A model generated the notes under the pieces. That model was not told where the DNA came from. It ran no database searches and saw nothing but the letters and a program-made list of their open reading frames with translations. From contig JNEM01010141.1 in the NCBI GenBank assembly GCA_000697335.1, positions 1 through 18,498 on the forward strand: 18,498 bases of DNA, given 5' to 3'. Each line of letters starts with the position of its first letter. Within the stretch, counting starts at the first letter, position 1. The position numbers and the translations under genes were made by a program. Positions 7,856 to 17,223 of the stretch are shown here, one piece after another. Origin of the DNA: Conidiobolus incongruus B7586 (taxonomy: Eukaryota; Entomophthoromycota; Entomophthoromycetes; Entomophthorales; Conidiobolaceae).

Positions 7856-8867
7856 ATGAAATTAAAAGTGCCTGAAAATGGATTTCAAAGTTTAATAGTA
7901 GTTGGTAAATCTAATACACTATATAATTATATTATAGAAAAGTTTGAAATAACTCAGTTATATGAAAATTGAATTGAATTTTGGACAATTATCTATAGCT
8001 GATTTAGATTGTAGCAATGGTAGAAATTCCATGTGCGTCATTAAACAATTTTTATATTTAACATTAAATAACAACGCGGTGCTGGATAAGTTAGACAGGC
8101 TCATCTCATATCACGAAGATTTACTTGATAATGATTTTTAACAAGTTAAAAAGTGTTTACAGGATAGCACTATATGTTATTTGAATCATGAACCATTCCA
8201 ATCCAATCCCATTACAGTGAGCTCAAATATGGTACCGAAATCTTTTTTTGAGTCACTCTTTGAACCTGAGACTATTAATTTAAAGCTGTGTTATACTGCT
8301 ATTCATTGGATGCTAAAATATAAGAGCTTGACTCGAGGTCCATTATTCCTTCCAGAAATGAAAACTCCAGAGAACGTCAATAGGTTTCAACAGCTGGGCA
8401 AGGACTCTTTGTTAAATTGGTTGAATCTAAGATATGAACAACTCGCTTCAAATGGTCTTATAAGCATGAGTATATTGGAAGGGGGCGATATTTGGAACCA
8501 TTAATCAAGGATGGGAGAGTTATTTGATGAAACAGGGACTTTCTCAGGAACAATTGAATATAGTCACCGTGTCGTTATATTTGAGATCTCAATCTGAAGT
8601 TAATGAATATTTATTAATGTTAAAAGACAATTCCAAGGACATCGTAATTACTATTCCAATGGATTGTACTATTTTCCTAAAGCTCATTTGAAATCTGTAT
8701 TATATGGCCAACCTTTGGAAGGACTAAGTTACTATCCAGAAAAATTTCCAATTGATGAATCTAAAGATCAATTTATCGAAGGAACGTTAGAATACTTTTA
8801 CATTGATATGAAATTTCCTGTTGGATATAATTTTAGTTTCATTTATCTTGTCTTACAGAAAATTTAA
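7856..8867 (+). pseudogene. Broken SABATH-type carboxyl methyltransferase (Methyltransf_7-like)
   Basis: Successive frames carry the ordered blocks of the SABATH family, which methylates small carboxylic acids with SAM. LSIADLDCSNGRNS (about 7990-8030) is the SAM loop, normally ADLGCSSGPNT. ISYHEDLLDNDF matches the 'DLPxNDFN' block. The piece at 8181-8504 has MVPKSFFESLFEPETINL (the 'vpgSFYxrLFP' block), CYTAIHWML (the 'SxysLHWLS' block) and GKDSLLNWLNLRYEQLASNG (the 'D...FL..RaeEL..GG' block). WESYLMKQGLSQEQLNIV and LYLRSQSEVNEYL follow as in family members. The end FSFIYLVLQKI stops at TAA 8867. At least four frame changes break it: near 7969, in the T run at about 8135-8139, near 8490-8505 and near 8630. 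None looks like an intron. The start at 7856 is a guess. SABATH enzymes are known mainly from plants, with scattered bacterial and fungal members. Family call firm, original substrate unknown. Confidence 0.78.
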
Positions 8868-9264
8868 ATATAATAATTTGCAAGTTTTGAATCTTTTCCA
8901 TATACTAATAAATAATTAAACACAACTTTAATCTTATAATGCAATTTGAACGTTTAATTATCATAAAATTTATATTATAACTTGATGAAATATCAAAAAT
9001 TTTGATTATAGTTCAGTTTAGAGTAATGAATTTGACTAAATGTAAAATCTACTATTATACCATATGTTACCATGATAATAATATAATCATATAATATACA
9101 ATTTAATTGAGACTAATAGCTACAGTGTGTTAACTCAATGCTTTCATAATACCATTTACTTGACGGAATTATTGAATAATGAATCAAATCAATATGTTAT
9201 TACGATTTAAGAATAAAATTTAATCAATTATTAAAAAGTAGTATTTTCTAAACATCTATAATAC

Positions 9265-9283
9265 TGTAAATGAGTCATTTACA
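9265..9283. promoter_or_regulatory. 19-bp perfect palindrome centred on an AP-1/Gcn4 site
   Basis: TGTAAATGAGTCATTTACA is its own reverse complement around the central G. Its core TGAGTCA is the classic bZIP (Gcn4/AP-1) site. It borders a patch of higher GC (to about 9350) in otherwise plain spacer. The nearest intact gene reads away from it over 1 kb distant, so it may belong to a lost gene. Confidence 0.4.
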
Positions 9284-9952
9284 TTTGGCTCTCGCTTACC
9301 TCCACATTGCTTCATACCTTTCAACTATCCAATTGATCAGTTAACATAATATTAAATAGAAAAGACTATTTTATACTTAGAAATAATTTAAGTTGGTTAA
9401 TAATATTATTGAATAAAATTTTTTAACAATCAAAAATATTTATACAATTAACAAAATTAATAACATTAAAGAATATTTAATTATAAATAGCTTGAAATAT
9501 TAATTAAAAAATATATTTGACTTGATGTTTTATAAAATATTATATTGAGATATTAACTATTATTTTATTGTAATAAATTTACAAAATGGTATAATCGAGT
9601 ATATGGATATAAAAACTAATAATAAAAGGGATTTTAATAATTATATTACAAAAATAATTACAACCAATTTAACATTTTAAGATATTCAGCAGTTTTTTAA
9701 ATATGTAAAAAACTGGTATTATATTACAAATTAATCTTATGTAAAAGGAAAATTTGAAATATATTTAAACAAATTATTAGTATTATTACAACTATCTGAT
9801 GAATAGAAACCATCTAGTAGGATATTTAAAAGTATAAAGGACATAAATATATTTTTAATTTAGTTTCAAAAAGAATAGCTAATCCAAATACATATTAATT
9901 GAAGTAAGTTGAGTAAAAAATTTCAAAATTTCATTACCTGCAAATTTAACAA

Positions 9953-9968
9953 ATATATATATATATAT
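9953..9968. repeat. (AT)8 dinucleotide run
   Basis: Sixteen bases of perfect AT repeat in spacer DNA. Confidence 0.9.
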
Positions 9969-10111
9969 CAAATTAACACTTTGATAATTTTCAATTTAAA
10001 TGATTATAATAAAAATATTTGCATTTAACTTCTCAAGAAGATAATATTTTAAGTTATTTTTATTCCTAATATGCTTGAATTTTATATGAAAAATTGTTCT
10101 AATTGTCAAAT

Positions 10112-10154
10112 TATTAAATTATAATTTATATTACATATAAATTATAATTTAATA
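10112..10154. repeat. 20-bp perfect inverted repeat with 3-base loop
   Basis: Positions 10112-10131 are the exact reverse complement of 10135-10154, separated only by TAC. The arms read TATTAAATTATAATTTATAT and its complement. This is a long, perfect cruciform-capable palindrome even for AT-rich DNA. It lies about 250 bp past the 3' end of the TOM20-SET gene, too far for a normal polyadenylation site. Confidence 0.75.
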
Positions 10155-10406
10155 TTTAAAATTTTCTTTATATAATAAATGATAAATATATGACAATTTA
10201 AAAAATAATTGGTTTTGATATTAAGGTTAAATAGAACAACATTAAATATATTAGATTATTTTGATATAAAATTGAATAAAAATAAAATTCAAATAATTAA
10301 AAATATGACAATTTAGTAAATATATATTGCATTATTGAGGATTGGAATTTCTAACAGGTCATTTTTTGGTTCTAATTCAATGGGAGAAACTAATTAATAT
10401 GAGCTC

Positions 10407-12843
10407 TTATTTTTTGGATTTCTTAGATTTCTTGGAAGAGGTTTTAGGGGAACCTTTGGGGCTGGGGTTGGTCATAAGTTGAGAGACGACTTGGACCATA
10501 GGATCTTCGGTTTCTTCGGTAGTTTGGGCGGGGGTTTCAGAAACAACTTCAACAGTTTCTTCGGCCTTGGGTTTTTCAGTGGCTTCAACCTTTTCTGAAA
10601 CTTCTTCGGCGGCTTCTTGAGTTTCCTTGGGCTCTTCGGCGGGAGCAGCTTCAGTAGATTCTTCAACTTCAGCGGGCTTTTCAGCTTCAGGGGCGGGGGT
10701 TTCTTCAGCGCGTTCGGCAGAAGCTGATTTTTCGGTGGGCTGTTCAACAGGAGAAGCTTCTTCCTTGTTTTCTTCAGCAGCTTCAACAACGGGTTCTTCA
10801 GGAGCTACTTCTTTCTTTTCTTCAGTAGCTTCAACAACGGGTTCTTCAACAGGAATAGCTTCTTTCTTTTCTTCGACAGCCTCAACAACGGGTTCTTCAG
10901 CAGGAGTAGATTCTTCCTTCTTTTCTTCGACAGTCTCAACAACGGGTTCTTCAGCAGGAGTAGATTCTTCCTTCTTTTCTTCGACAGCCTCAACAATGGG
11001 TTCTTCAGCATGAGTAGATTCTTCCTTCTTTTCTTCAGCAGCTACAACAGGTTCCTGAGTGGGGGGCTGTTCAGCAGCAATTTCTTCAACAACAGCTTCA
11101 GTTTGTTTGGGTTCAGAGGCAACGGGCTGAGCTTCTTCGGTAGCTTTAACAGCTTCAGTCTTTTCAGCGGGAGTTTCTTCAGGAGTAGATTCTAATTCGG
11201 CAGCGGGTTCTTCGGGAGAAGATAAGATAACCATGGAGTTTTGGTCAGTTTCAACGTCAGAAGGAACATCAACCAATTCACCAGAAGACATGATATCCAT
11301 GAACTTGGCAATCATTTGTTCAGTGTCAATGGGTTCGGAGGTGGAGGGTTCTTCGACAGCTTTATCTTCAGCTTTGGTAGATTCAATCTTTTCATAGCGG
11401 ATGGTTTCACCAATATCAATATCTCTAATGGCAGTGACAGTGAGCTTATCGCCTTCGAAGGACAACTTAACATTGGCAGATTCGGTGGCGGTAGAAGGTA
11501 AGATCCAAGATCCCATGATGTAGAAACCAGAACCGATGGCAGGGAGTTCAGAGACTCTGTGGATGTCTTCGTTGACTGGGGTTTCGGGAACTTCAACACC
11601 TTCAGGGGCGGAGATCAAGATCAAGCTGTTCAAGAATCTGCCCTTAATCATCATGTAGTATTCGTCAGTGATCAATTGGTCAACTCCAGGAGTTTTGGAG
11701 GATAAGATGTCGCGAAGGAAGCTAGCTTCCTTAGCAAGAGTAGAGGTTTGTTCAAGATGGAGAGGAGAGTGTCTTTCAATGTGATCCATGTTGCTGTAGG
11801 CGGGATCAGGGAGACCCTTGGAGAGTTGCTCTTCCTTTTCATTGAAGAGACGGACTAATAATCTGGCAATTTGGGAAGGAATTTGAACATTCTTATTGTT
11901 ACATAAAGTAAATAACTTATTGTATTCGTTGCCAATCTTGCCAGTTTCAATCAATCCCTTTTCACCAGTAACGCGACATTCTTCAGAGCAGTAGGTGCCC
12001 TTCCAGAAGCCAACGTTAGAGGCAAGAGGTTCACCAGTGATCTTGGTCAAACAGTTGGAGCAGAATCCTTGACCTTCTAAACTAGGAATTAAGGAGGCAG
12101 AGATAGGCTTCTCAGTGAAAATGGTTTGGCCAGCAGTGAAGGTTTCAGAGGCTTCCAAGTGGTGAGGTAAGGAGGGTAATTCGGATTCAGGTTCAGAATC
12201 ATCAGGAATCAATTTGAGATTGTGTTGAACAGAGGGGAAGTCAGTGAAGTACTTGTTTTGGGCAACTCTCATGTCCAAGGTGAATAAAGATACAACCAAG
12301 GAGTATAAGGCAGCAGGGAGAGCCTTTTGAAGAATCATAATTAACTCAACAGGTGAGGGACAAGCCTTAATAGCTTTGAAGAAATGAACAGCAGCTTCTC
12401 TATAAAAGTTAGGACCTAGAAAATATTGTTATTAAATGATATAAAATATTTAAAAAAAGAATATACCTTGTTCAGCCATAACTTCACCTTGGCCTAAGTG
12501 AGTAGTGAAGTAGATTTCACGTTCCTTTAAATCAGTAGGTAAGGGTTCAGCTCTGATTTGATTAATAGTGGTAGCTAAAAATTGAGCAATGTCATCTTTA
12601 GTTTCTTCTTCCTTCTTAGTCTTTTCCTCTTCTTGCTTCTTTTGAATTTCTTTCTTTTGCTTCTCTAAAATCAATAATCAATATAATGGACATTACTAAA
12701 ATACACAATAAAGAATTACTGATGGTCTTTCTGAATTTGACATCGTTTCTTCTCTTATAATCGAAGTAAACGGCGTAACCAACACCAGCAATAGCAGCGG
12801 TACAGACGGCGACAACGGCCCAATTTCTCCAGTTAAATTCCAT
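10407..12843 (-). CDS. TOM20 import receptor fused to a degenerate SET/MYND-like region and an acidic repeat tail
   Basis: Three exons (12720-12843, 12467-12664, 10407-12415) give 776 residues. Residues 1-150 are a full TOM20, the outer-membrane receptor that hands mitochondrial precursors to the TOM channel. Parts: a membrane anchor (about 8-27), the hallmark YFDYKRRNDVKFRK (26-39), a Lys/Glu linker (42-64), then the receptor domain with GQGEVMAEQGPNFYREAAVH, FKAIKACPSPVEL and LQKALPAALYSL. From about 198, ETFTAGQTIFTEKPI matches the start of SMYD-type SET domains. Cys226, 229, 250 and 254 (CSNC...YCSEEC) look like part of a MYND-like finger. Residues 401-451 match the SET C-terminus (KLTVTAIRDIDIGETIRYEK). 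The expected NHSC motif reads PSTATES, so methyl transfer is unlikely. From about 452 the tail is Glu/Pro/Ala/Lys-rich with repeats, ending in KKSKKSKK. Codons are strongly C-ending, suggesting high expression. Start ATG 12843 is set by the TOM20 N-terminus; a TATA-like run lies about 50 bp upstream. Confidence 0.87.
10734..11036 (-). repeat. Tandem 54-bp coding repeats in the acidic tail
   Basis: Three units of 18 residues (EEKKEESTPAEEPVVEAV type) lie at 10875-11036. They are followed by related units of 17, 16 and about 18 residues. Unit length shrinks towards the C-terminus, suggesting expansion by slippage or unequal crossing over. Each unit is acidic with a short Lys pair. The antisense strand is open over much of this stretch only because of the repeat and is not a gene. 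Confidence 0.88.
12416..12466 (-). other. Intron 2 of the TOM20-SET gene (51 bp)
   Basis: The donor is GTATAT and the acceptor TTTTCTAG; TTTAATAAC about 15 bases before the acceptor could be the branch site. Splicing restores MAEQ-G-PNFYREAAVHF, a conserved TOM20 block. This also shows that the receptor domain and the SET-like region share one exon and one frame. Confidence 0.92.
12665..12719 (-). other. Intron 1 of the TOM20-SET gene (55 bp)
   Basis: The minus strand reads GTAATT at the donor and GATTTTAG at the acceptor. Splicing joins ATC-A to AG-AAG, giving FRKTI-K-KQKKEIQKK, the expected TOM20 order of anchor, basic patch and charged linker. Unspliced reading would put an Ile/Leu-rich insertion into this linker. 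Confidence 0.9.
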
Positions 12844-15800
12844 ATTGAGTGAATATCAATTTATATTTTAATTAAATAAAGAATATTGTAATTATATATA
12901 AATATTTATATTTTTAATAATTATATAACGATTGAATTCTTAGTATATCTTCAATCAAATATATATTTTATTACTATTACCCCTAGTGAAATTAAGATTA
13001 AATGATAATTTTTATTAATATTAAATTGTGGGTTAATGGAAGAGTTACCATTTAAAGTATTAGTTTGACAGTTTATTTTGAGATATTTAATCTTCATTAT
13101 TTCATTTTTTTCAAATTATTGTATTACAAAGGTCAACATTTGTAAGAAAATAATTTTGCATAAAATTTTTCGAATATACTTGAAACATTAAAATGAATTA
13201 TATTATTAGAGAATTATCTTGAAATTAAAATTTATGATTCATAATATTTTAATAAATATTCTAATACAACCAATATATCCCAGTATTAGTAATATCAATT
13301 TTATTCATATCGTGAATAATATACTGTCATTAAAGACATTTGATTAAAGTTCTTTCAATACTTTATTCAAAAACATATTGACATGAACATTGACATTCAA
13401 ATATTGCTCAAATGGATAAAAAATTTGATTAAATTAGCAATTTTCACAAGCCAGTATAAAATTAGACTGAAAATTAGAGTGTGATTTCAAATGGACAAAA
13501 CATTGTTCCAATGACTCTGGAATATATTTCAGATTTTGTAGTTATAAATTTTATTAAATATAGCTCCTTTATTAAAGTATTAAAATTATTGAAAGTTTTA
13601 TTAATTCGTATTCATTTAAAGCCTAATTTCTCACCCGTAAATATCCGAGTAAAATGTATGAATTTAATAATTACTGAAATATTATAATTATTATCAAAAT
13701 TAAACAACAAAATATTGTTAAAATACCATCATAACAAGATTAATATTTTATATAACATAATATTGTAACTATTAGATATATAATCTTTATTGAGTTATAT
13801 ACATTTCGTAAATTTTGTGATTCTAATTATTAATATATTATATTATAAAATTGTAAATTTATTTGAAATTTAAAAAAAATTAGGTATTTATCAAATACAG
13901 TATTCCTTAATTAAACTGTCGCAAATCTACCAAATTATAATTATATCTATTGAATTATTCTTCAATATAAAATATAACACAAATCAAAACAAAGTTAAAT
14001 AACTTGACTTGAGTAATGTTATAGCATATAAAATTAAACTTGAGTTATAAGTTTAAATATGTAATATTAAAAAAATTATCATAATAAATAACTAATTTTT
14101 TTGCATGTTATATTTCAAAGTTTGATAACATGAACAAATAATGATCAATTCAATCAATATTAAATAATTGAAAATAAAGTTTATTGAATTTAATCAAATA
14201 TATTTATATTGATTAATATTTTAAAAAAATATCTTATAAATTGAGGAAATTAATTCTTTTTATACAAGATACAATTATTACTTAATTAATGCGAAATACT
14301 CTATCACTCAACTTAGATACAGGCTCAATGGGTTAATTCTAAATTAAAAAAAATATATATTTATAAAATATTAAACATTTAAATATCATTAATTTTTTAA
14401 TGTACTATTGAAAACTCTATTTATTAATTAATTGAACGAGAAATGAAATTTAAATAATCTAGAGACTTATTCCAAATGTTCAGTTTAGCTGAAAGGGTGC
14501 AACTTAAAGATCTGTTTATTTATTATATGAACATTTTAAAAATGAAGTACTTGAATATATGAGACATCGTCAATTTATAATAAAAGCTCATTCATTTTAA
14601 CTATATCTATATAAAAAATATAGATAACGATAATTCATATGAGTATGACAATATGTTATATTAATATATTTGAATTTTATCATTATAAAAATTAATTTTA
14701 TTCAATTAAATGATACATGATAATTATATCTGATAATTTTTATTGTTTAAATTGTGATTAATAAATCATAAGCAACTATTAAATAAAATTGCTTATATTT
14801 ATACTTCACATATATATAACCAATAATTATATAATGGTTATAAAAATTAATAATTAATAAATAGATTATACTTCAAAGTTATAACTAGGATTTTTCTACT
14901 AAATTTATTATTTTTTGTATTAATTTTTTTTTGAATTATTTTAAATACTTTCAAAAATACTATTTGTAATCAATTGTATTTTTAATTAAAAATATCTTTA
15001 AATTGTAAAATTTATTTATATAATTTAGAATGATGTTATGTAAATTATATGAAATGATATTGATATATCTAATAATATAATCAAAGTAACTATAGATTAT
15101 CTAATACTATTTATACAGTACAAATTATATATTACTCTTTACCAAAATGCATTGTAAATTATTCTCGCGCTAATATTTGAAAATTGTAAGTATTTTGTTG
15201 AAAATTATTTTATATATTAAGTATTCCTTGAAAAACAATTGATATATTTTAATATTTTAATAATCAAACTAAATAAACTCTAGATGATATCAAGGCATCA
15301 TTTCAATTTTAATTTAAAAATAGAAGGACAAATATAACTTGCAAATAGATTAAAGGAAAGTTCAAAATTCGGATACTATAGTAACAAGTAGTCACATCAC
15401 ATTACGGAACAGGGTAGTGGATAATTAGCTTAATATTTTTTATTTAATTTTTCTGATGTTATATATTTAAAAATTTAATCAATTAATAACAAATCAATGT
15501 ATCTCATTTACTTGAAACTAAAAACTCACTATCTATTTTATTATCACCCCTTTTAACTTTATGTTTTTAATTTCTGAAATTATATTGATGAAATTTGAAT
15601 GTGGTAATTCTAACATTTCATAACAAAACAAACTCACATCTTCAGAATAGGTAATCATAACATCATAAGTAATATTTTGGAACAATTCATTATTAAATGA
15701 ACTATAATTTATAATGGAGTCTTTTACTTAAATTTTATATTTTATATTGTCAGTAGATGAATAAAAAATGACAAACATATAATTAAAGTATTCAAATTAC

Positions 15801-16456
15801 ACAATTATAAATTGAATAATGAAAGGATAAACAATAACATTTTTATCATTATATTAACATTTATTAATATTTTAGGCTGAGTAATCATATATAATTAGTA
15901 GAAATATATATTTGATATTTTTAAACTGAATTTTTGAGTTATTTAGAAAAATTTATTAAACTAATTAAATTAATTAATAAAATTAGAATGAAAATAATAT
16001 TTTATATTATATTTAATTCATTTATAATTTTGATTTAATTGAAAAATTTAATATTGATACTTAATTTGAATATAATAAATTATTTTAATAAGATTAATTA
16101 TGTATTAAAAAAAATCTTTGAAAAATTTATTTTTGTTAAAGTGGCTTTACTTATTAATTCAAAATCAATATTATCCTATAAAAATACGTATATTATTTCA
16201 CGTTTTGAAATATAATTAACTTTAATTGATAGCGATATAAATATATTTAGTCGAATTAATGCAAATCTATATATTTATTGTCATATACGCTTGGTTGCGT
16301 TTTTTGAAGTAATTAAATTATCTTTTCAGGTCAAAATTAACATTTCAAAACAAATGAAAATATTATATATTATATAGTATAAAAATATTTTAAAATTATG
16401 GTGTATTATTATTTTTCCATTATTACATTATAAACTTGATTTTATATTATAATTTT
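12844..16456. other. Long AT-rich gene-free region
   Basis: About 3.6 kb with no supportable intact gene. A forward open frame at 13481-13687 starts on a non-ATG codon and gives a Leu/Ile/Lys-rich peptide without family match. Near 14289-14336 a 15-codon frame holds LNLDTGSMG, like an aspartic protease active site, but nothing around it supports that. Less AT-rich patches lie at about 14440-14560 and 15350-15430. Small inverted repeats such as CATGTTAT/ATAACATG (14104-14132) are present. The first ~70 bases hold the TOM20-SET promoter. A stretch this long with such patches may be a graveyard of older genes. Confidence 0.5.
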
Positions 16457-16855
16457 GTAACCAACAAGTTTATAGAATGGAGTGATGTTTTTGATTACAT
16501 AATATTCGCTGTGTTGGGTTAATAGGCGTATTTGGTTATAATAGTATATCATACTCTGATAGCCATTCAAGGGAGAGTTATTGACTTGTTATATTAAATA
16601 AAAGACTAAATATTTAATATATATCATTTTATCATGTCTTTAAATTTATAAGTGTATTTCATTAAAACTGGCAGTAGGTTTTAATTATACAAATCAGTAT
16701 ATGAAATTGAGCATTAAATACTATTGCATTCCTCTAAAAAAGAAATTTATATCGGATATTTAGCATTAATTAAGTTAGAGAGAATAATCAAAAAAATTCA
16801 AATAGTAATAAACAGAAGTTCCATTAATTTAAATGTGTTCTTATCTAGAAATTAA
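16457..16855 (+). pseudogene. Remnant of a membrane-protein gene
   Basis: At 16457-16597 the frame reads NKFIEWSDVFDYIIFAVLG, then two adjacent stops (16520-16525), then AYLVIIVYHTLIAIQGRVID. Together these make one strongly hydrophobic helix between polar ends, like a first transmembrane segment. At 16727-16855 another frame reads HSSKKEIYIGYLALIKLERI and continues to TAA. The GYLALIKLERI piece resembles the third helix end of rhodopsin-like receptors, where LER or similar is common. The stretch between them is too decayed to read. A seven-helix receptor is possible, but I claim only a dead multi-pass membrane protein. Confidence 0.35.
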
Positions 16856-16990
16856 GCTAGATAAAATTAAATAAAATATCAAATAACCCATTCTTTGTTG
16901 CTCAGGTACGATTATCCGAGCTACACAAATTGAAATTGCAATAATAAATCAATTTGAACAATCTTACAAGCTGTTGATGGTATAGATTTT

Positions 16991-17001
16991 CCGAAGTTCG
17001 G
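16991..17001. promoter_or_regulatory. CCG-N5-CGG everted site upstream of the elongase
   Basis: CCGAAGTTCGG lies inside a perfect 13-bp palindrome (TCCGAAGTTCGGA, 16990-17002), about 220 bp upstream of the elongase ATG. CCG/CGG pairs with fixed spacing are bound by fungal Zn2Cys6 regulators as dimers. GC triplets are rare in this DNA, which makes it stand out. A further TTCGGA lies at about 17052. The link to the elongase is by position only. Confidence 0.4.
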
Positions 17002-17223
17002 ATGGGAGTTTTGATTATTATTTGAATTAAAGGGTACAAATCACTCATAAATTCGGATTTTCGTGACTGATAGGTATATCCAAGTAGTGGTATTTAAAGA
17101 AGTCAACTCTAATAATAACCGCCACCTAACAGAATAGCTTTGTAAAAAATACTTTCTGTTTAATCTATATCTTTAATTCTGTAATTTTATTTATATAACT
17201 TATTAAATAACTTGGTTCATATC

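Larger units (their letters stand above)
8868..10406. other. Gene-free AT-rich spacer with a few structured sites
   Basis: About 1.5 kb between the SABATH pseudogene and the 3' end of the TOM20-SET gene. I found no coding region. It holds a palindrome at 9265-9283, beside a less AT-rich patch (about 9284-9350), an (AT)8 run, and a strong hairpin at 10112-10154. ATATGACAATTTA-like sequence recurs near 10187 and 10305, with an inverted copy near 10100. Confidence 0.5.

Noticed and set aside
10627-11013. Forward open frame rich in Ser, Gly, Thr and Ala, opposite the TOM20-SET tail
   Set aside because: It is the antisense reading of the tandem acidic repeats; repeats of 54 bp keep all frames open or closed together. 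No start context or domain.
13481-13687. Open frame of 68 codons in the large spacer
   Set aside because: Starts on a non-ATG codon, peptide is Leu/Ile/Lys-rich as AT-rich DNA would give, no recognisable domain and no splice context.
14289-14336. LNLDTGSMG, like an aspartic protease active site
   Set aside because: Only 15 codons; no second DTG, no flanking protease blocks and frequent stops around it. A short match is expected by chance.
16900-17010. Possible tRNA in the GC-richer patch before the elongase
   Set aside because: No acceptor stem, anticodon arm or T-loop could be laid out on either strand; the palindrome there fits a protein-binding site better.
17212-17223. Alternative upstream start for the elongase
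   Set aside because: The codon there is TTG; the first in-frame ATG is 17224 and gives a normal ELO N-terminus.
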